From Maridesulfovibrio sp. (GTDB lineage: Bacteria > Desulfobacterota > Desulfovibrionia > Desulfovibrionales > Desulfovibrionaceae), in contig NZ_OY763930.1 in assembly GCF_963667685.1 (NCBI RefSeq), positions 279,001 through 343,000 of the forward strand: a DNA stretch of 64,000 bases, written 5' to 3'. The notes below the pieces were generated by a model. It did not search any database, had not been told where the DNA came from, and saw only the letters and a list, made by a program, of their open reading frames with translations. The position numbers and the translations under genes are program-made. The number at the start of each line of letters is the position of its first letter. Position 1 is the first letter of the stretch. Positions 1 to 9,744 of the stretch are shown here, one piece after another.

Positions 1-3
1 AAT

Positions 4-828
4 TTATTTTGCGTTGGGAATGAAGAGTTTTTTCCCGAGAAGCTTGAAGTCGCCGACAGCTTTCTGAGTTTTTGGGGAAGCCATCCATTCAGAGAATTTG
101 GTAGCGAGTTCGTACTTGGCGTTCTTGCAGTTAGCAGGATTAACAGCCAGCACACTGTACTGGTTAAAAAGGGACTTGTCGCCTTCAACCAGAACCTTCA
201 GTTCAGGAGAACCGTTCTTGTTTGCACTGTATTTGATGTAGGTTCCACGGTCGGTCATGATGTATGCATCGCGCTCTTCTGCAACGGTGATACTTTTGAT
301 CATGCCCTGACCTGTCTGGATGTACCATTCAGCTTTATCAGGAACATCCATACCGGCTACTTTCCAAAGAGAGATTTCTTTTTTGTTGGTACCGGAGTTG
401 TCGCCGCGGCTGACGAAAGGAGCTTTTGCATTGGAAACAGCTTTCATGGCCTGAACAACCGGAAGACCTTTAATTCCTGCGGGATCAGACTCAGGACCGA
501 TGATCACGAAATCGTTGTACATAACTTCACGGCGGTCCTTGAGTGCGCCCATATCAACGTATTTTTTTTCGGCAGCGGGAGCATGCACCATGAGAACGTC
601 AACGTCGCAGTTCTGTCCCATTTTGAGAGCCTTACCTGTTCCAACGGCAGTCCATTTCAATTCGATGCCGGTATCTTTCTGAAACATCGGGGCCAGTTCA
701 TCCAGAAGACCGGTATTATCTGTACTGGTAGTGGTAGCCATCATCAGGGTTTCAGCTTTAACCAGTCCCGGAGCAACAAGCAGGGAAACAAGAGCGAGAG
801 CGAGCAGTAATACTCTAAATTTTTTCAT
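4..828 (-). CDS. tupA: Tungstate ABC transporter substrate-binding protein, TupA family
   Basis: Periplasmic binding protein that captures tungstate (possibly also molybdate) and hands it to an ABC permease; no permease gene is visible, so it may lie beyond the left edge. The 274-residue chain begins with a Sec signal peptide (MKKF, hydrophobic run, cleavage after VKA near residue 25) followed by the family signature MATTTSTDNTGLL, and SRGDNSGTNKK lies at residues 140-150. An open frame extends upstream to 918, but the ATG at 828 has a GGAGGA ribosome site and puts the signal peptide at the N-terminus, so I start there. The divergent formate dehydrogenase maturation genes (fdhD, fdhE, moaA) fit metal supply for a W- or Mo-dependent formate dehydrogenase. 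The ligand choice is an inference from the family and the neighbours. Confidence 0.88.
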   Translation of the reverse strand: MKKFRVLLLALALVSLLVAPGLVKAETLMMATTTSTDNTGLLDELAPMFQKDTGIELKWTAVGTGKALKMGQNCDVDVLMVHAPAAEKKYVDMGALKDRREVMYNDFVIIGPESDPAGIKGLPVVQAMKAVSNAKAPFVSRGDNSGTNKKEISLWKVAGMDVPDKAEWYIQTGQGMIKSITVAEERDAYIMTDRGTYIKYSANKNGSPELKVLVEGDKSLFNQYSVLAVNPANCKNAKYELATKFSEWMASPKTQKAVGDFKLLGKKLFIPNAK

Positions 829-1082
829 TTTTCCTCCAAAAAGAACTCTGTTACAAAACACTAAATCAAGATCATCCGCAATTGTAACTGCGCCCGTGAC
901 GAGCGGGAGCAATTTCATTTAAATATAGATCAGAAACAGAGCTCTATGTCAACACAAGCACAATTATACTCTTATTCTTAACCCGATTTTGCACCAAAAA
1001 TGTGCTGAAACTGACGCAGATAGAAAGCACTTGCCCGCAAACAGCGTTGCACATATCCTAAGTTAAATATATCAGGTGGAGC

Positions 1083-1871
1083 ATGATGAAAGAAAGCTTT
1101 GACTTTACTATTACAGAATTCTCAGGTGGCAATTTCCGGGAAAAAGAGATTCAGAGTATCCTTGAAATCCCTTTGACCATCAACCTTAACGGGCGCGAAG
1201 TTGTCACACTGCTGACCACTGCCCGCTACCCGGACTATCTGACTGTGGGCTTTCTTAAATCAGATGCATACATCTCCTCCCGCGATCAGATCACCGACCT
1301 GAAAATAACTGAATTTGATGACCGCATCATAGCCGATGTAAGCACCATCCATGACCCGTGGAAAGGGCGTGTCCTTGAGTACTCAATCACCTCCGGCTGC
1401 GGAAAAGGAACCAACTTCGGGCGCAATGTTTCAACCATATCCAAACGGACTATCAAGTCCGAACTAATCGTCACTCCTGAGCAGATCCTGACCCATGCAA
1501 ATGAGCTGCATTCTCGATCCACACTCTATGCAAAGACACGTGGTTGCCATAATTCATCTCTGTGCACTCCGGATGAAATGCTATATTTTCGTGAAGATAT
1601 CGGACGCCACAATGCTATCGACATGATCGTGGGCCAATGCTTTCTCGAAGATGTACCAACTAATGGTAAAATGATTGTTTCTACTGGGCGCGTGGCATCA
1701 GAGATCCTTCTTAAAGCAGTGCGTATAGGGGTTCCCATCCTGGCTTCAACTGCTGTGGCCACCAGCTTCTCCGTGGAACTGGCCCGTAAAATCGGAATAA
1801 CCCTGATCGGAAACATAAAAAAAGACAGTTTTTGGATTTACAATGATCAAGGAAGGATAAAAGGTATGTAG
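1083..1871 (+). CDS. fdhD: Formate dehydrogenase accessory sulfurtransferase FdhD
   Basis: FdhD passes sulfur from a cysteine desulfurase to the bis-MGD cofactor, a step needed for active formate dehydrogenase; it acts in the cytoplasm. The 262-residue length is normal. The catalytic loop reads TSGCGKGT with Cys106, and the C-terminal cofactor-binding block FREDIGRHNAIDMIVG followed by STGRVASEI is intact. Two features are unusual against the E. coli protein: the CxxC pair is reduced to one Cys (the second position is Gly109), and extra cysteines occur at 155 and 161. The start is set by an AGGTGGA ribosome site just before ATGATG. It is divergent from tupA and lies about 195 bases upstream of fdhE. 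Confidence 0.93.
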   Translation: MMKESFDFTITEFSGGNFREKEIQSILEIPLTINLNGREVVTLLTTARYPDYLTVGFLKSDAYISSRDQITDLKITEFDDRIIADVSTIHDPWKGRVLEYSITSGCGKGTNFGRNVSTISKRTIKSELIVTPEQILTHANELHSRSTLYAKTRGCHNSSLCTPDEMLYFREDIGRHNAIDMIVGQCFLEDVPTNGKMIVSTGRVASEILLKAVRIGVPILASTAVATSFSVELARKIGITLIGNIKKDSFWIYNDQGRIKGM

Positions 1872-2020
1872 TGCATTTTAAGCTACTTACAAATTATGTC
1901 TCGCCTACCATATTATCCAGTTAAAATAATAAATTAGACTTTGTGCCAAAATAAGACTAAATAATACTCCTATGCAGCTGCTGCCGATTAGGCTTATGCT
2001 TTTTTAACAGGAATGAAATA

Positions 2021-2056
2021 AACCCGGACTCCCTACACCGGGTTCCTTTAAGGAGT
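2021..2056 (+). promoter_or_regulatory. Leader hairpin of fdhE whose loop can pair with the ribosome site
   Basis: AACCCGG (2021-2027) pairs with CCGGGTT (2038-2044). The loop contains ACTCCCT (2028-2034), which is complementary at six of seven positions to the ribosome site AAGGAGT (2050-2056) of fdhE. The loop could therefore form a pseudoknot with the Shine-Dalgarno sequence and block translation. It sits at the end of a leader of about 195 bases after fdhD. I could not match it to a named riboswitch; the pairing is visible but its function is inferred. Confidence 0.4.
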
Positions 2057-2066
2057 GTGTTTTATA

Positions 2067-3008
2067 ATGAATTTTGATTACAGCAGTGCCAAAGTGCAAC
2101 TGGAGAAAAAAGTAGCTGAACTGCGGGAAAAACCTTTTCTCCCTGAAGAACTTGTCAATTTAATATCTAATGTAGCTGCAATCCAGCTGGAAGCGCAGCA
2201 GCACTCTTCGCCAGAAATACCTCAAGACCTGGCCCCGGCAGACCAGAATATTCAGGGACGCCCCCTCCTTGAACGTGCAGATTTCACATATGATTACAAA
2301 CAGGCCTGTGAGCTTATTCACCAATTGGCTGAACTGCTCGGTAAAGAAGAAGGCCCTATCTCCGAATCTACTGCCTTTATCACCGCAAGCATCAAATCCG
2401 GTGAACTTGATCTTAAACAGGCATTCAAAGCCTACCTTGAAACTGACGACGATTTTTTTCTCGGCTGGGCAGACAAAATGCCGGAAGCTCCGCGCACACT
2501 GAGCTTTCTTGTCCAGTCTGCACTGACTCCCTCCATTAAAACAGTCGCAGCGGCTCTGGCCGGTAAGCTTCCTGAAATCAAAGCCGACACCACCAAACGT
2601 CCAGATAGCGCTGAACTTGATTTCGAGTTGGAGCAACCCGCCCCGCGCAACCACGGCCACTGTCCCATATGCGGGTCCGTACCGTTCATGCACACCCTGC
2701 ACCACAAACAGGGATTCCGCTACGCCAGCTGTTCATTCTGCCACACCGAGTACAGGGTGCGCAGGCTGGCATGTGCCTACTGTGATGAAAACCACGCTGA
2801 CAAGCTCAAATTTTTCACCGTTGAGGAAGCACCAGGATACCGGGTGGATGTTTGCGATTCCTGTAAGACATACATGAAGACCACAGATTTTCGGGAAATT
2901 GCTAAAATATCTATCCCGGCATTGAATGACCTTGAATCTTTGCCGCTTGATTTTGTTGCTGTTAAAGAAGGATACAACCGGGGCACACTCTCCGTATGGG
3001 GATTCTAA
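2067..3008 (+). CDS. fdhE: Formate dehydrogenase accessory protein FdhE
   Basis: FdhE is a cytoplasmic rubredoxin-like chaperone required for assembly of formate dehydrogenase. The 313-residue protein has a variable helical N-terminal half and the diagnostic C-terminal zinc or iron ribbon with four CxxC pairs: CPIC, CSFC, CAYC and CDSC. A GTG at 2055 would extend the frame by four residues, but it lies inside the ribosome site AAGGAG, so the ATG at 2067 is the start. It is followed after one base by moaA, so fdhE and moaA are probably translationally coupled. The leader may fold to hide the ribosome site. Confidence 0.93.
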   Translation: MNFDYSSAKVQLEKKVAELREKPFLPEELVNLISNVAAIQLEAQQHSSPEIPQDLAPADQNIQGRPLLERADFTYDYKQACELIHQLAELLGKEEGPISESTAFITASIKSGELDLKQAFKAYLETDDDFFLGWADKMPEAPRTLSFLVQSALTPSIKTVAAALAGKLPEIKADTTKRPDSAELDFELEQPAPRNHGHCPICGSVPFMHTLHHKQGFRYASCSFCHTEYRVRRLACAYCDENHADKLKFFTVEEAPGYRVDVCDSCKTYMKTTDFREIAKISIPALNDLESLPLDFVAVKEGYNRGTLSVWGF

Positions 3009-3009
3009 A

Positions 3010-4002
3010 ATGGTACTTACCGACAAGATAGGGCGCACAGTCAGCTATCTGCGGCTTAGCGTCACAGACCGCTGTAACCTGCGCTGCATGTACTGCGTTA
3101 CTAAGGATTTCCAGTTCATTCCGCACCCGAACATCCTGCGCTATGAGGAAATGCTCAGGCTGGTGAATATCGCTGCAACAATGAATATCTCCAAGCTTCG
3201 GCTCACCGGGGGAGAACCCTTTGCCCGCAAAGGATTTATGAATTTCATCAGCACGGTTATGGATAAACACCCCCAGTTGGACCTGCGCATAACCACTAAC
3301 GGAACACTCATTGAAGATCTGATCCCGGAACTCAAAAAAATCGGTGTCAGCAGGCTGAATATATCTCTGGATACTCTTGACCGCGAAACTTTCAAAGAAG
3401 TGACCGGGCGTGATCATCTAGATGATGTGCTGGCTACAATTTCTGCCTGTCTCTCAGCGGGAATCCGAATAAAAGTGAATGCTGTCGCCATGAAGGGTAT
3501 TAATGACAAAGAGTTGGGTGATTTCATCCACTTTGCCAAGGAAAACCCCATTGATATGCGCTTCATTGAATTCATGCCCATGGGAGATGAAACCAAGTCC
3601 GACAATATGCTCTGGACAGCAGACGAAATTCTCGAACAATCCCGGGAGTTCGCTAGACTTATAAAAATTAAGGTCAGACCTGAGAATCATGGACCGGCCC
3701 GCATGTTCGCAATTGAAGGCGGTAAGGGCAGACTGGGACTTATATCACCGGTCAGTTCTCATTTTTGTGCTACCTGCAACAGGCTGCGCATAACTTCTGA
3801 CGGCCAGTTACGCACCTGTCTTTTCTCAGACAAAACTTACGGTCTGCGTGATATCCTGAGGAATCCAGATCTTGGTGACGATGATTTGAAAAAAGTCATT
3901 GCCGAAGCCACCATGGACAAGCCACTGGGATACCATCTCTTAGAACAAAGATCAGGAAGTGAAGGCGTATGCGAAACACAGATGTCGGCCATAGGCGGGT
4001 AG
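3010..4002 (+). CDS. moaA: GTP 3',8-cyclase MoaA (molybdenum cofactor biosynthesis)
   Basis: Radical-SAM enzyme that, with MoaC, converts GTP to cyclic pyranopterin monophosphate, the first step of molybdopterin synthesis used for both Mo and W enzymes. The N-terminal cluster motif is C22xxxC26xxC29 in [10 protein letters not shown], the second 4Fe-4S cluster is in FCATCNRLR...RTC, and the chain ends in the GG pair needed for activity. The frame is open upstream to 2926, but MVLTDKIGR at 3010 is the conserved N-terminus and follows the fdhE stop by one base. Its 330 residues match the family. The last 34 bases are shared with the next gene. Confidence 0.95.
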   Translation: MVLTDKIGRTVSYLRLSVTDRCNLRCMYCVTKDFQFIPHPNILRYEEMLRLVNIAATMNISKLRLTGGEPFARKGFMNFISTVMDKHPQLDLRITTNGTLIEDLIPELKKIGVSRLNISLDTLDRETFKEVTGRDHLDDVLATISACLSAGIRIKVNAVAMKGINDKELGDFIHFAKENPIDMRFIEFMPMGDETKSDNMLWTADEILEQSREFARLIKIKVRPENHGPARMFAIEGGKGRLGLISPVSSHFCATCNRLRITSDGQLRTCLFSDKTYGLRDILRNPDLGDDDLKKVIAEATMDKPLGYHLLEQRSGSEGVCETQMSAIGG

Positions 4003-4895
4003 TCCATTCCGGACCGGCTTCTACCATAAGCAGAAACGAACTGCTGCAGCGACTGACATCCTCCGAAGAGGAAGCCAGAAATTTTCTGCTGCACAAAGCT
4101 ATGGGAGACCGCAAACCTTTCTGTCCCCGCTGCCGGGAGCACAAGCTGTACAACCTAAGCGGGAACCGCTACCGCTGCTCTTCATGCAAGTACACCTTTC
4201 AGGATTTCAGCGGGCGCTGGATCAACAATGGCGGCCTCTCCTGCCGCGAATGGGTGCGCCTTATCCAGATGTTTGCTGAAGATAACACAGCGCACGCTAT
4301 CTCTCTGGATCTTGAACTATCATACAACGCCACCTACAAAGCCATTACCGCCCTGCGCTTCGCAATTCTTGCGCAGGCCATTGATGCGCAGCAGTTATTG
4401 AGTTCGGAAACCGGGCTGCATAAGCATCTAAAGAACAAAAAGCTGACCGGCGTTCCGTCCAAAAAATCCACCGGAGCAATCCCGGTATTCGGAATTATGG
4501 AAAAAAACGGGTGGGTGTTCATTGACTTGATGCAGAACATTACTGCGGAATCAGTCTTTCATTTCAACCACAACTTTCATCTCAAACTGGTCAGGCACGG
4601 CTCTATAATTCACACTGACCGCTACCAGAAGTACGATTCGCTTATTCTCTGCGGGGAGGATTCACTTCCGCTGGATTATATCCGCAAATACCCGGACGTA
4701 ACTCCGCATATTGAGACCTCAGGTGGTGAGTTCTGGCAATTCGCCCGCCAGCGTTTCAAACGATACAAAGGCATATCCCCGCACCGCTTTCCATTATATT
4801 TGAAAGAGCTGGAATTCAGGTTTAACAACCGGAAAAAAGATATATTTGATATTTTGACAGGATATATCTGCAAGATTGTTCCAGATGTTGATTAG
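3969..4895 (+). CDS. IS1595/ISXO2-like transposase homologue, probably domesticated
   Basis: The 308-residue chain has the architecture of IS1595-family transposases: an N-terminal zinc ribbon (Cys52, 55, 70, 73), a helix-turn-helix-like stretch (about 108-135), and an RNase H-like domain ending in ELEFRFNNR. The catalytic set looks damaged. The first acidic residue, normally DET, aligns with SET at 146-148; Asp217 (HTDRYQKY) remains, and the terminal NxIESFW block reads SGGEFW. The gene overlaps moaA by 34 bases, has a ribosome site (AGGAAG, 9 bases before ATG) and is followed by a strong terminator. No terminal inverted repeats or target duplication are visible. This suggests a co-transcribed DNA-binding protein rather than a mobile IS; its role in formate dehydrogenase or cofactor control is unknown. 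Confidence 0.72.
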   Translation: MRNTDVGHRRVVHSGPASTISRNELLQRLTSSEEEARNFLLHKAMGDRKPFCPRCREHKLYNLSGNRYRCSSCKYTFQDFSGRWINNGGLSCREWVRLIQMFAEDNTAHAISLDLELSYNATYKAITALRFAILAQAIDAQQLLSSETGLHKHLKNKKLTGVPSKKSTGAIPVFGIMEKNGWVFIDLMQNITAESVFHFNHNFHLKLVRHGSIIHTDRYQKYDSLILCGEDSLPLDYIRKYPDVTPHIETSGGEFWQFARQRFKRYKGISPHRFPLYLKELEFRFNNRKKDIFDILTGYICKIVPDVD

Positions 4896-4923
4896 GGATT
4901 AGTATCAATATTGGGTAAATTAA

Positions 4924-4962
4924 AACTCCCCCGGTTGCGCGAGCAGGCGGGGGAGCTTTTTT
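4924..4962 (+). terminator. Rho-independent terminator after the fdhE-moaA-transposase-like operon
   Basis: CTCCCCC (4926-4932) pairs with GGGGGAG (4949-4955), followed by a run of six T. It closes the transcription unit carrying fdhE, moaA and the transposase-like gene. Confidence 0.9.
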
Positions 4963-5062
4963 GGATAACGACTATTATCTAAAATGTGATCTAATATTGT
5001 TTAACCATAAAACGCTGCATAACATCGATAAGCGCATGAACTATAAAAAAAGTTGGAAGATC

Positions 5063-6514
5063 TTACCCGGCGATAACCTTATCCTTGCCCTGCATTTTGG
5101 ACTCGTACATAGCCTTATCTGCCCTTTGTGCTAGTGAATCAAGCGAATCACCATTTTCGAACTCAGCTACACCGCAACTTACGGTAACACAGATCGTTTC
5201 AGTTTCGGTGGAACCAAGGCTGCATTTGTGGCTGCTACAAACAGAAGAGCGGATATTTTCAGCTACACTAAGTGCAGCTCCAGCCTCGCCGTCTACCAGC
5301 ACAATAAATTCATCCCCGCCCCAGCGAGCACAGAAATCATTATCACGAATAGCACTGCTGATTGTGGAAGAAATTTCTTTAATAATGGAGTCACCTTTTA
5401 CGTGACCGCATGAGTCGTTAATTTGCTTGAAGTCGTCAATATCAAGCAGGATAAGTGAAAACTTTGTTCCGTTGCGCTGGAAAAGAAGCATAGCATCATC
5501 GAAATGACGCTCAAACGTCCGCCTGTTAGCAATTCCTGTCAGCGTATCTGTTCCAGCCTGTCTTTCCAAGCGCAATTGAAAATGATTGATTGTCAAAACA
5601 GTTAAAATAATAACAAGCAGAGTTGCCCCACCACCGGCTATTAAAGTACGGACAAGGTTGTCACGAGCGGCTGCAAGTGCCTTTTCTTCACTCTGTTGTA
5701 CGACCAGAACCCATTCAAATTCTGGTATATAACGGGTCGTCAGGTATTCTTTTTCGCCATTTCGTGAAAAATTAAAAATTTCCGGTTCACTGTTCGGGAC
5801 CAGTATTTGCCCAGCGATATCTTTTAATCCGGGTACGTATTTGATATTTACATTTTCAATCAGATCTACTTTACTATGAACCTGCACAACCCCGAAAAGA
5901 TCAACAAGGTATATTTCCTTGGAATATTTTTTTGAAAAACTGGCCAGAAGTTTAGCAACCTTGTCCATATTCAGGCCGACACCGGTAACACCAAGCAGCT
6001 TTCCATTCCGGTCTTTAACCCGATGGTTAATAAAAATTGTCAGAAAATTATCTGCGGCTTCGTTAGTATCAACATCAAGAGCATACTTCTCATCAGACTC
6101 TATGAAATCATAAAACCATGCATCATGCTCGTCCTGCCTGGAAACTTTCTTCAGTACACCATCCGGAATGTAATAATTTCCAGTTTGGGTGGAAACAAAA
6201 AAGGCACTGAAAAATCCGTACTTATCTTTAATTTCAGCTAAATATCTTTTGATCGCTTTTATATCCGGTTCTTCTTCACTGGCCCAATCTTGAAGGAAAG
6301 TATCATTTGCCATTAGGGATGAAACAAATATAGGGCGCATGAGCCCGGATTGAATTTCGGAATATATGTTATCGCGGGTCAGGGGTAAGGCGGAAGAAAC
6401 AATATCTTCTTGAATTTTCTGCCGTGAAACATTGTAGTTCAGCAGACTCAACAACACAAAAGTACCGGCAAGAATAGCTGTTACCGCCATTATCAATTTC
6501 ATACGTATAGACAT
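5063..6514 (-). CDS. Membrane-bound diguanylate cyclase with dCACHE sensor domain
   Basis: Predicted to make cyclic-di-GMP from two GTP in response to an external ligand. In the 483-residue form there are two membrane helices (about 6-26 and 289-309) flanking a periplasmic double-CACHE-like domain, then a GGDEF domain. The active-site motif is intact (WGGDEF, 399-403), and an inhibitory I-site RxxD (Arg390-Asp393) sits five residues before it, so product inhibition is expected. The frame is open to 6691, but that part is Cys- and Pro-rich and overlaps the end of ruvB; the ATG at 6514 follows GGTGGGGTGA and begins with a normal membrane anchor. It lies downstream of ruvB in the same direction. 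Confidence 0.88.
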   Translation of the reverse strand: MSIRMKLIMAVTAILAGTFVLLSLLNYNVSRQKIQEDIVSSALPLTRDNIYSEIQSGLMRPIFVSSLMANDTFLQDWASEEEPDIKAIKRYLAEIKDKYGFFSAFFVSTQTGNYYIPDGVLKKVSRQDEHDAWFYDFIESDEKYALDVDTNEAADNFLTIFINHRVKDRNGKLLGVTGVGLNMDKVAKLLASFSKKYSKEIYLVDLFGVVQVHSKVDLIENVNIKYVPGLKDIAGQILVPNSEPEIFNFSRNGEKEYLTTRYIPEFEWVLVVQQSEEKALAAARDNLVRTLIAGGGATLLVIILTVLTINHFQLRLERQAGTDTLTGIANRRTFERHFDDAMLLFQRNGTKFSLILLDIDDFKQINDSCGHVKGDSIIKEISSTISSAIRDNDFCARWGGDEFIVLVDGEAGAALSVAENIRSSVCSSHKCSLGSTETETICVTVSCGVAEFENGDSLDSLAQRADKAMYESKMQGKDKVIAG

Positions 6515-6588
6515 CTTCACCCCACCACATAAAAAAACAGAAACCAACAAGGATCCCGTTTTTAAATTAATCTTGTCTAAGTGGAACC

Positions 6589-7575
6589 TTAAAACAGGCT
6601 CCCCTGCCCACCGGAAGCAACTTTTCGGAGATGCTGGTAGGCACGGGCAGTAGCAACACGCCCGCGCGGGGTGCGCTTCATGAAACCGCACTGAATCAGA
6701 TACGGCTCATAAATTTCTTCAATAGTGCGAACTTCTTCAGAGCATGCCACGGCAATAGTTTTAACACCTACTGGCCCGCCTCCGAACTGGTCTATAAGAA
6801 TACTCAGGATTTTGCGGTCCATGTAATCAAGACCCAGAGGATCGACGTCCAACTTATTCAAAGCCATATCAGCAAGCTCTCCGGTGACCACTCCGTCGCC
6901 GTGAACTGTGGCAAAATCGCGCACGCGGCGCAGCAAGCGGTTAGCGATACGCGGAGTCCCGCGGGAACGCTTACCAATAATAAGCGCTCCTTCGTCGGTC
7001 ACTTTAAGATCAAAAATTCTGGCAGCGCGGGTGACAATAAGGGCAAGCTCTTCGGGAGAATAGAATTCAAGACGGAAAATACAGCCGAACCGGTCACGCA
7101 AAGGAGATGTAAGCAGCCCCAGACGGGTCGTAGCCCCGACCAGCGTAAACGGTTCAAGATCGATCTTCACGGTTCGGGCGGCAGGCCCCTGTCCGATGAT
7201 AAGGTCGATATTGAAATCCTCCATGGCGGGATAAAGCACTTCCTCAACGTTGGCGGGCACACGGTGGATTTCATCGATAAAAAGAATGTCGTTGCGCGAA
7301 AGATTTGTCAGGATCGCGGCAAGGTCTCCGCTACGCTCCAGAACAGGACCGGAAGTGGAGATGAGGTTAACCCCAAGCTCGGAAGCGATGATCCGGGCGA
7401 GCGTAGTTTTGCCCAAACCGGGATTACCATAAAATAGCGCATGGTCCATGGCGTTGCCGCGTCCGCGTGCAGCCTGAATAAAGACATCAAGGTTGTCGCG
7501 CAGATCATCCTGACCGATAAAATCGGTCAGTCGTTGCGGTCTGATATGGTCGTCTGAACCGTTGTTTTCCATCAT
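6589..7575 (-). CDS. ruvB: Holliday junction branch migration ATPase RuvB
   Basis: Hexameric AAA+ motor that, loaded by RuvA, drives branch migration of Holliday junctions during recombinational repair. The 328-residue protein has Walker [10 protein letters not shown], Walker [10 protein letters not shown], sensor 1 GATTRLG and the arginine finger region LRDRFG, followed by the winged-helix domain ([13 protein letters not shown]). It begins with two in-frame ATGs. It is the last gene of yebC-ruvC-ruvA-ruvB, 23 bases after ruvA. Confidence 0.97.
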   Translation of the reverse strand: MMENNGSDDHIRPQRLTDFIGQDDLRDNLDVFIQAARGRGNAMDHALFYGNPGLGKTTLARIIASELGVNLISTSGPVLERSGDLAAILTNLSRNDILFIDEIHRVPANVEEVLYPAMEDFNIDLIIGQGPAARTVKIDLEPFTLVGATTRLGLLTSPLRDRFGCIFRLEFYSPEELALIVTRAARIFDLKVTDEGALIIGKRSRGTPRIANRLLRRVRDFATVHGDGVVTGELADMALNKLDVDPLGLDYMDRKILSILIDQFGGGPVGVKTIAVACSEEVRTIEEIYEPYLIQCGFMKRTPRGRVATARAYQHLRKVASGGQGSLF

Positions 7576-7598
7576 ATTCCGGTACTGCCTGCTGAAAT

Positions 7599-8210
7599 TT
7601 ACTTATTCTGGGAAATCTTTTTTAAAACTATTCGGATAGCCCCGCCAGCGTCAAGATCCGGTTCCTCATCAAAGATTTCCTTGAGCAGGTCGCGCACTTC
7701 ATCATCACCATAGCCCAGATTGCGTAGGCCGGATAGAGCATCGAGAAATTCACTGCGGTTACCTTCCACCGGACAGGAACCGCTACGCACGGTGGCGGAT
7801 TTAAGATTTTCCATCTTATCTTTGAGAGACCAGAGAATCTGACGTGCTGACTTGGGTCCGATGCCAGGCACGATGGACAAAGTCTTGGTGTCCTCTCGAA
7901 AAACGAGATCCTGGAGTTCCTTGGGACCAAACTGTGATAGGATTGCCAAAGCTTTTTTGGGTCCCAAACGGTCAACAGAAATCAGAGTGCGAAAAACTTC
8001 GCGATCATCAAAGCAGGGAAAACCATAAAGATCGAAGGCATCTTCGCGGATCACGGAATGCACGTAAAAAGTCACATCCGAGCCTGATTCGGGCAGGGTG
8101 GAAATGGCTGTGAGAGTCAGAAAAAGTTCGTACCCGACTCCGCCGGGAGTGAGAATGATGCAGGATCTGTCTGTGGCTTCAAGCAGCTTACCGTGAATAT
8201 AGGCTATCAT
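7599..8210 (-). CDS. ruvA: Holliday junction DNA helicase subunit RuvA
   Basis: Binds four-way junctions as a tetramer and loads RuvB. The 203 residues contain the N-terminal OB fold ([12 protein letters not shown]...GVGYELFL), the tandem helix-hairpin-helix motifs (including [15 protein letters not shown]) and the C-terminal domain III that contacts RuvB. The start overlaps the ruvC stop by four bases, so the two are translationally coupled. Confidence 0.96.
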   Translation of the reverse strand: MIAYIHGKLLEATDRSCIILTPGGVGYELFLTLTAISTLPESGSDVTFYVHSVIREDAFDLYGFPCFDDREVFRTLISVDRLGPKKALAILSQFGPKELQDLVFREDTKTLSIVPGIGPKSARQILWSLKDKMENLKSATVRSGSCPVEGNRSEFLDALSGLRNLGYGDDEVRDLLKEIFDEEPDLDAGGAIRIVLKKISQNK

Positions 8211-8713
8211 TTTCCGGCCATCCTTGAGAATCTTCGTTCGTTGAGGTGGCAGATCGCAATGCCCAGCGCATCGGTTGTATCATTAGCCCACTTAGTATTC
8301 TTCACACCGAGAATGCGTTCCACCATGAAAGCAACCTGTGATTTATCAGCCCGTCCGTTCCCCACAAGGTTCTGCTTGACCTTGGTCGGCTCGTAGCCGG
8401 AAACCACTAGCCCGGAAACAGCGCAAGCAGCCATCGCTGCACCACGGGCCTGCCCCAGTTTAAGGGCCGAAGCCGGATTAGAGGCGACAAAAGCATTTTC
8501 GATTGCCGCCTCATCCGGTGAATAGTCTTTTATAAGCTCGGCTATGCGGGAATAAATCTCTCCCAGCCGCGAGCACATGGGCTTTTTGGTATTGGTGCGG
8601 ATTGTTCCGGCATCCACAAGGGATACCTGCCCGGAAAGTTCTCGCACGATTCCGTATCCGGTCACGCGTGTTCCGGGGTCAATGCCGATGATTACAATAC
8701 CGGATTCGTCCAT
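8207..8713 (-). CDS. ruvC: Crossover junction endodeoxyribonuclease RuvC
   Basis: Resolves Holliday junctions by paired nicks. The 168 residues carry the RNase H-like catalytic acids in IIGIDPGTRVTGYG (first Asp), AAIENAF (Glu) and ANDTTDALG (two Asp near the end), plus the conserved basic face. It starts immediately after the yebC stop codon and overlaps ruvA by four bases, so the resolvase, junction-binding and motor subunits are co-translated. Confidence 0.96.
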   Translation of the reverse strand: MDESGIVIIGIDPGTRVTGYGIVRELSGQVSLVDAGTIRTNTKKPMCSRLGEIYSRIAELIKDYSPDEAAIENAFVASNPASALKLGQARGAAMAACAVSGLVVSGYEPTKVKQNLVGNGRADKSQVAFMVERILGVKNTKWANDTTDALGIAICHLNERRFSRMAGK

Positions 8714-9460
8714 CTAGTCTTCCATTTCATCCATGAGTTCATCTGGGAAGTCAGCGTTAACGTGTACATTCTGCACGTCTTCGTTGTCTTCCAGCTTTTC
8801 CATAAGATTCATGAGCTTCTTGGCAGTTGGAACGTCAACTTCTACGAGGTTTTTAGGCACGAAAGCGAGGTCAGAGCTGTTTGCAGTGCATTCAGCAGCT
8901 TCGAAAGCCTTTTGAACTTCGGTGAAATCTTCGGGCATGCAGTGAACTTCGAGGGAACCGTCTTCAGCGATTACATCCTCAGCACCTGCTTCAAGGCCGA
9001 TTTCAAGCAGCTGGTCTTCGGTATATTTCTCAGCGTCAAAAACCATGACACCTTTCTTATCAAACATCCATGCCACGCAACCTGCTTCACCCATGGAACC
9101 GCCGCCTTTACCCAGTGCGTGGCGGACTTCAGCAACTGTACGGTTCTTGTTGTCGGTAGCGGCTTCGATCAGGACTGCAACACCGCCGGGACCGTAACCT
9201 TCGTACATGACTTCGGCAATATCACCACCAGCCAGTTCCCCGGTTCCTTTCTTGATCGCAGTGTCAATCTTGTCATTGGGCATGTTCACTGCCTTTGCCT
9301 TGGCGATGGCAAGGCGCAGGGAGGGGTTCATTGCCGGATCGCCTCCACCCTTGGCTGCAAGGATGATGTCCTTTGCCATTTTAGTGAAAATCTTACCGCG
9401 CTTAGCGTCCTGTCTACCTTTTCTGTGCTGGATGTTAGCCCATTTACTATGTCCGGCCAT
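8714..9460 (-). CDS. yebC: YebC/PmpR-family regulator (TACO1 family)
   Basis: The family binds DNA or acts at the ribosome to help translation of difficult sequences. The 248 residues start with the diagnostic [15 protein letters not shown] and include the family motifs around [10 protein letters not shown] and [22 protein letters not shown]. An AGGAGGA ribosome site stands upstream. Its position directly before ruvC is widely conserved, and the stop codon abuts the ruvC start. Which of the two family roles applies here cannot be told from sequence. Confidence 0.94.
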   Translation of the reverse strand: MAGHSKWANIQHRKGRQDAKRGKIFTKMAKDIILAAKGGGDPAMNPSLRLAIAKAKAVNMPNDKIDTAIKKGTGELAGGDIAEVMYEGYGPGGVAVLIEAATDNKNRTVAEVRHALGKGGGSMGEAGCVAWMFDKKGVMVFDAEKYTEDQLLEIGLEAGAEDVIAEDGSLEVHCMPEDFTEVQKAFEAAECTANSSDLAFVPKNLVEVDVPTAKKLMNLMEKLEDNEDVQNVHVNADFPDELMDEMED

Positions 9461-9484
9461 TTTTTCCTCCTAGAGAATATCAAA

Positions 9485-9512
9485 GTCCCGTCGCTTTTAA
9501 ATTTGGCGGGAC
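9485..9512 (-). terminator. Hairpin in the yebC leader
   Basis: GTCCCGTC and GGCGGGAC pair across an AT-rich loop about 26 bases before the yebC start. It could be a weak terminator after rlmE or a leader structure; there is no clean T run. The rest of the rlmE-yebC gap (9513-9744) shows no gene. Confidence 0.35.
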
Positions 9513-9744
9513 AGTATTTATATTTAATAATGTAGTGCTCTACTAACTGAGTTTGTCTTCAAAGTAAAATATTGCGGCAATCAAGGGCGCGCCTGCGGCA
9601 AAGCGCAAGAAAAAGACCGCAATAAAACGTATACGTAATACGTGATTTTTCAGCCTGTTCCGAAACACTCTGTTACATGGCCGGTGTTATCTTGCAGCCC
9701 TGAGACTCGTCAACAATCAACTTTCTTATGAAGGCGGTTCTTTA

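Noticed and set aside
929-1080. A sigma-54 promoter before fdhD
   Set aside because: No GG/GC pair with the right spacing is present.
1872-2066. A Moco or Tuco riboswitch before fdhE
   Set aside because: I could not find the full conserved aptamer; only a hairpin with SD pairing is supported.
3969-4895. An active insertion sequence
   Set aside because: No terminal repeats, the frame overlaps moaA and the catalytic DET is SET.
6631-7437. 268-codon plus-strand frame opposite ruvB
   Set aside because: Antisense to ruvB with all its motifs intact.
8762-9535. 257-codon plus-strand frame opposite yebC
   Set aside because: Antisense shadow; yebC and its gene order are conserved.
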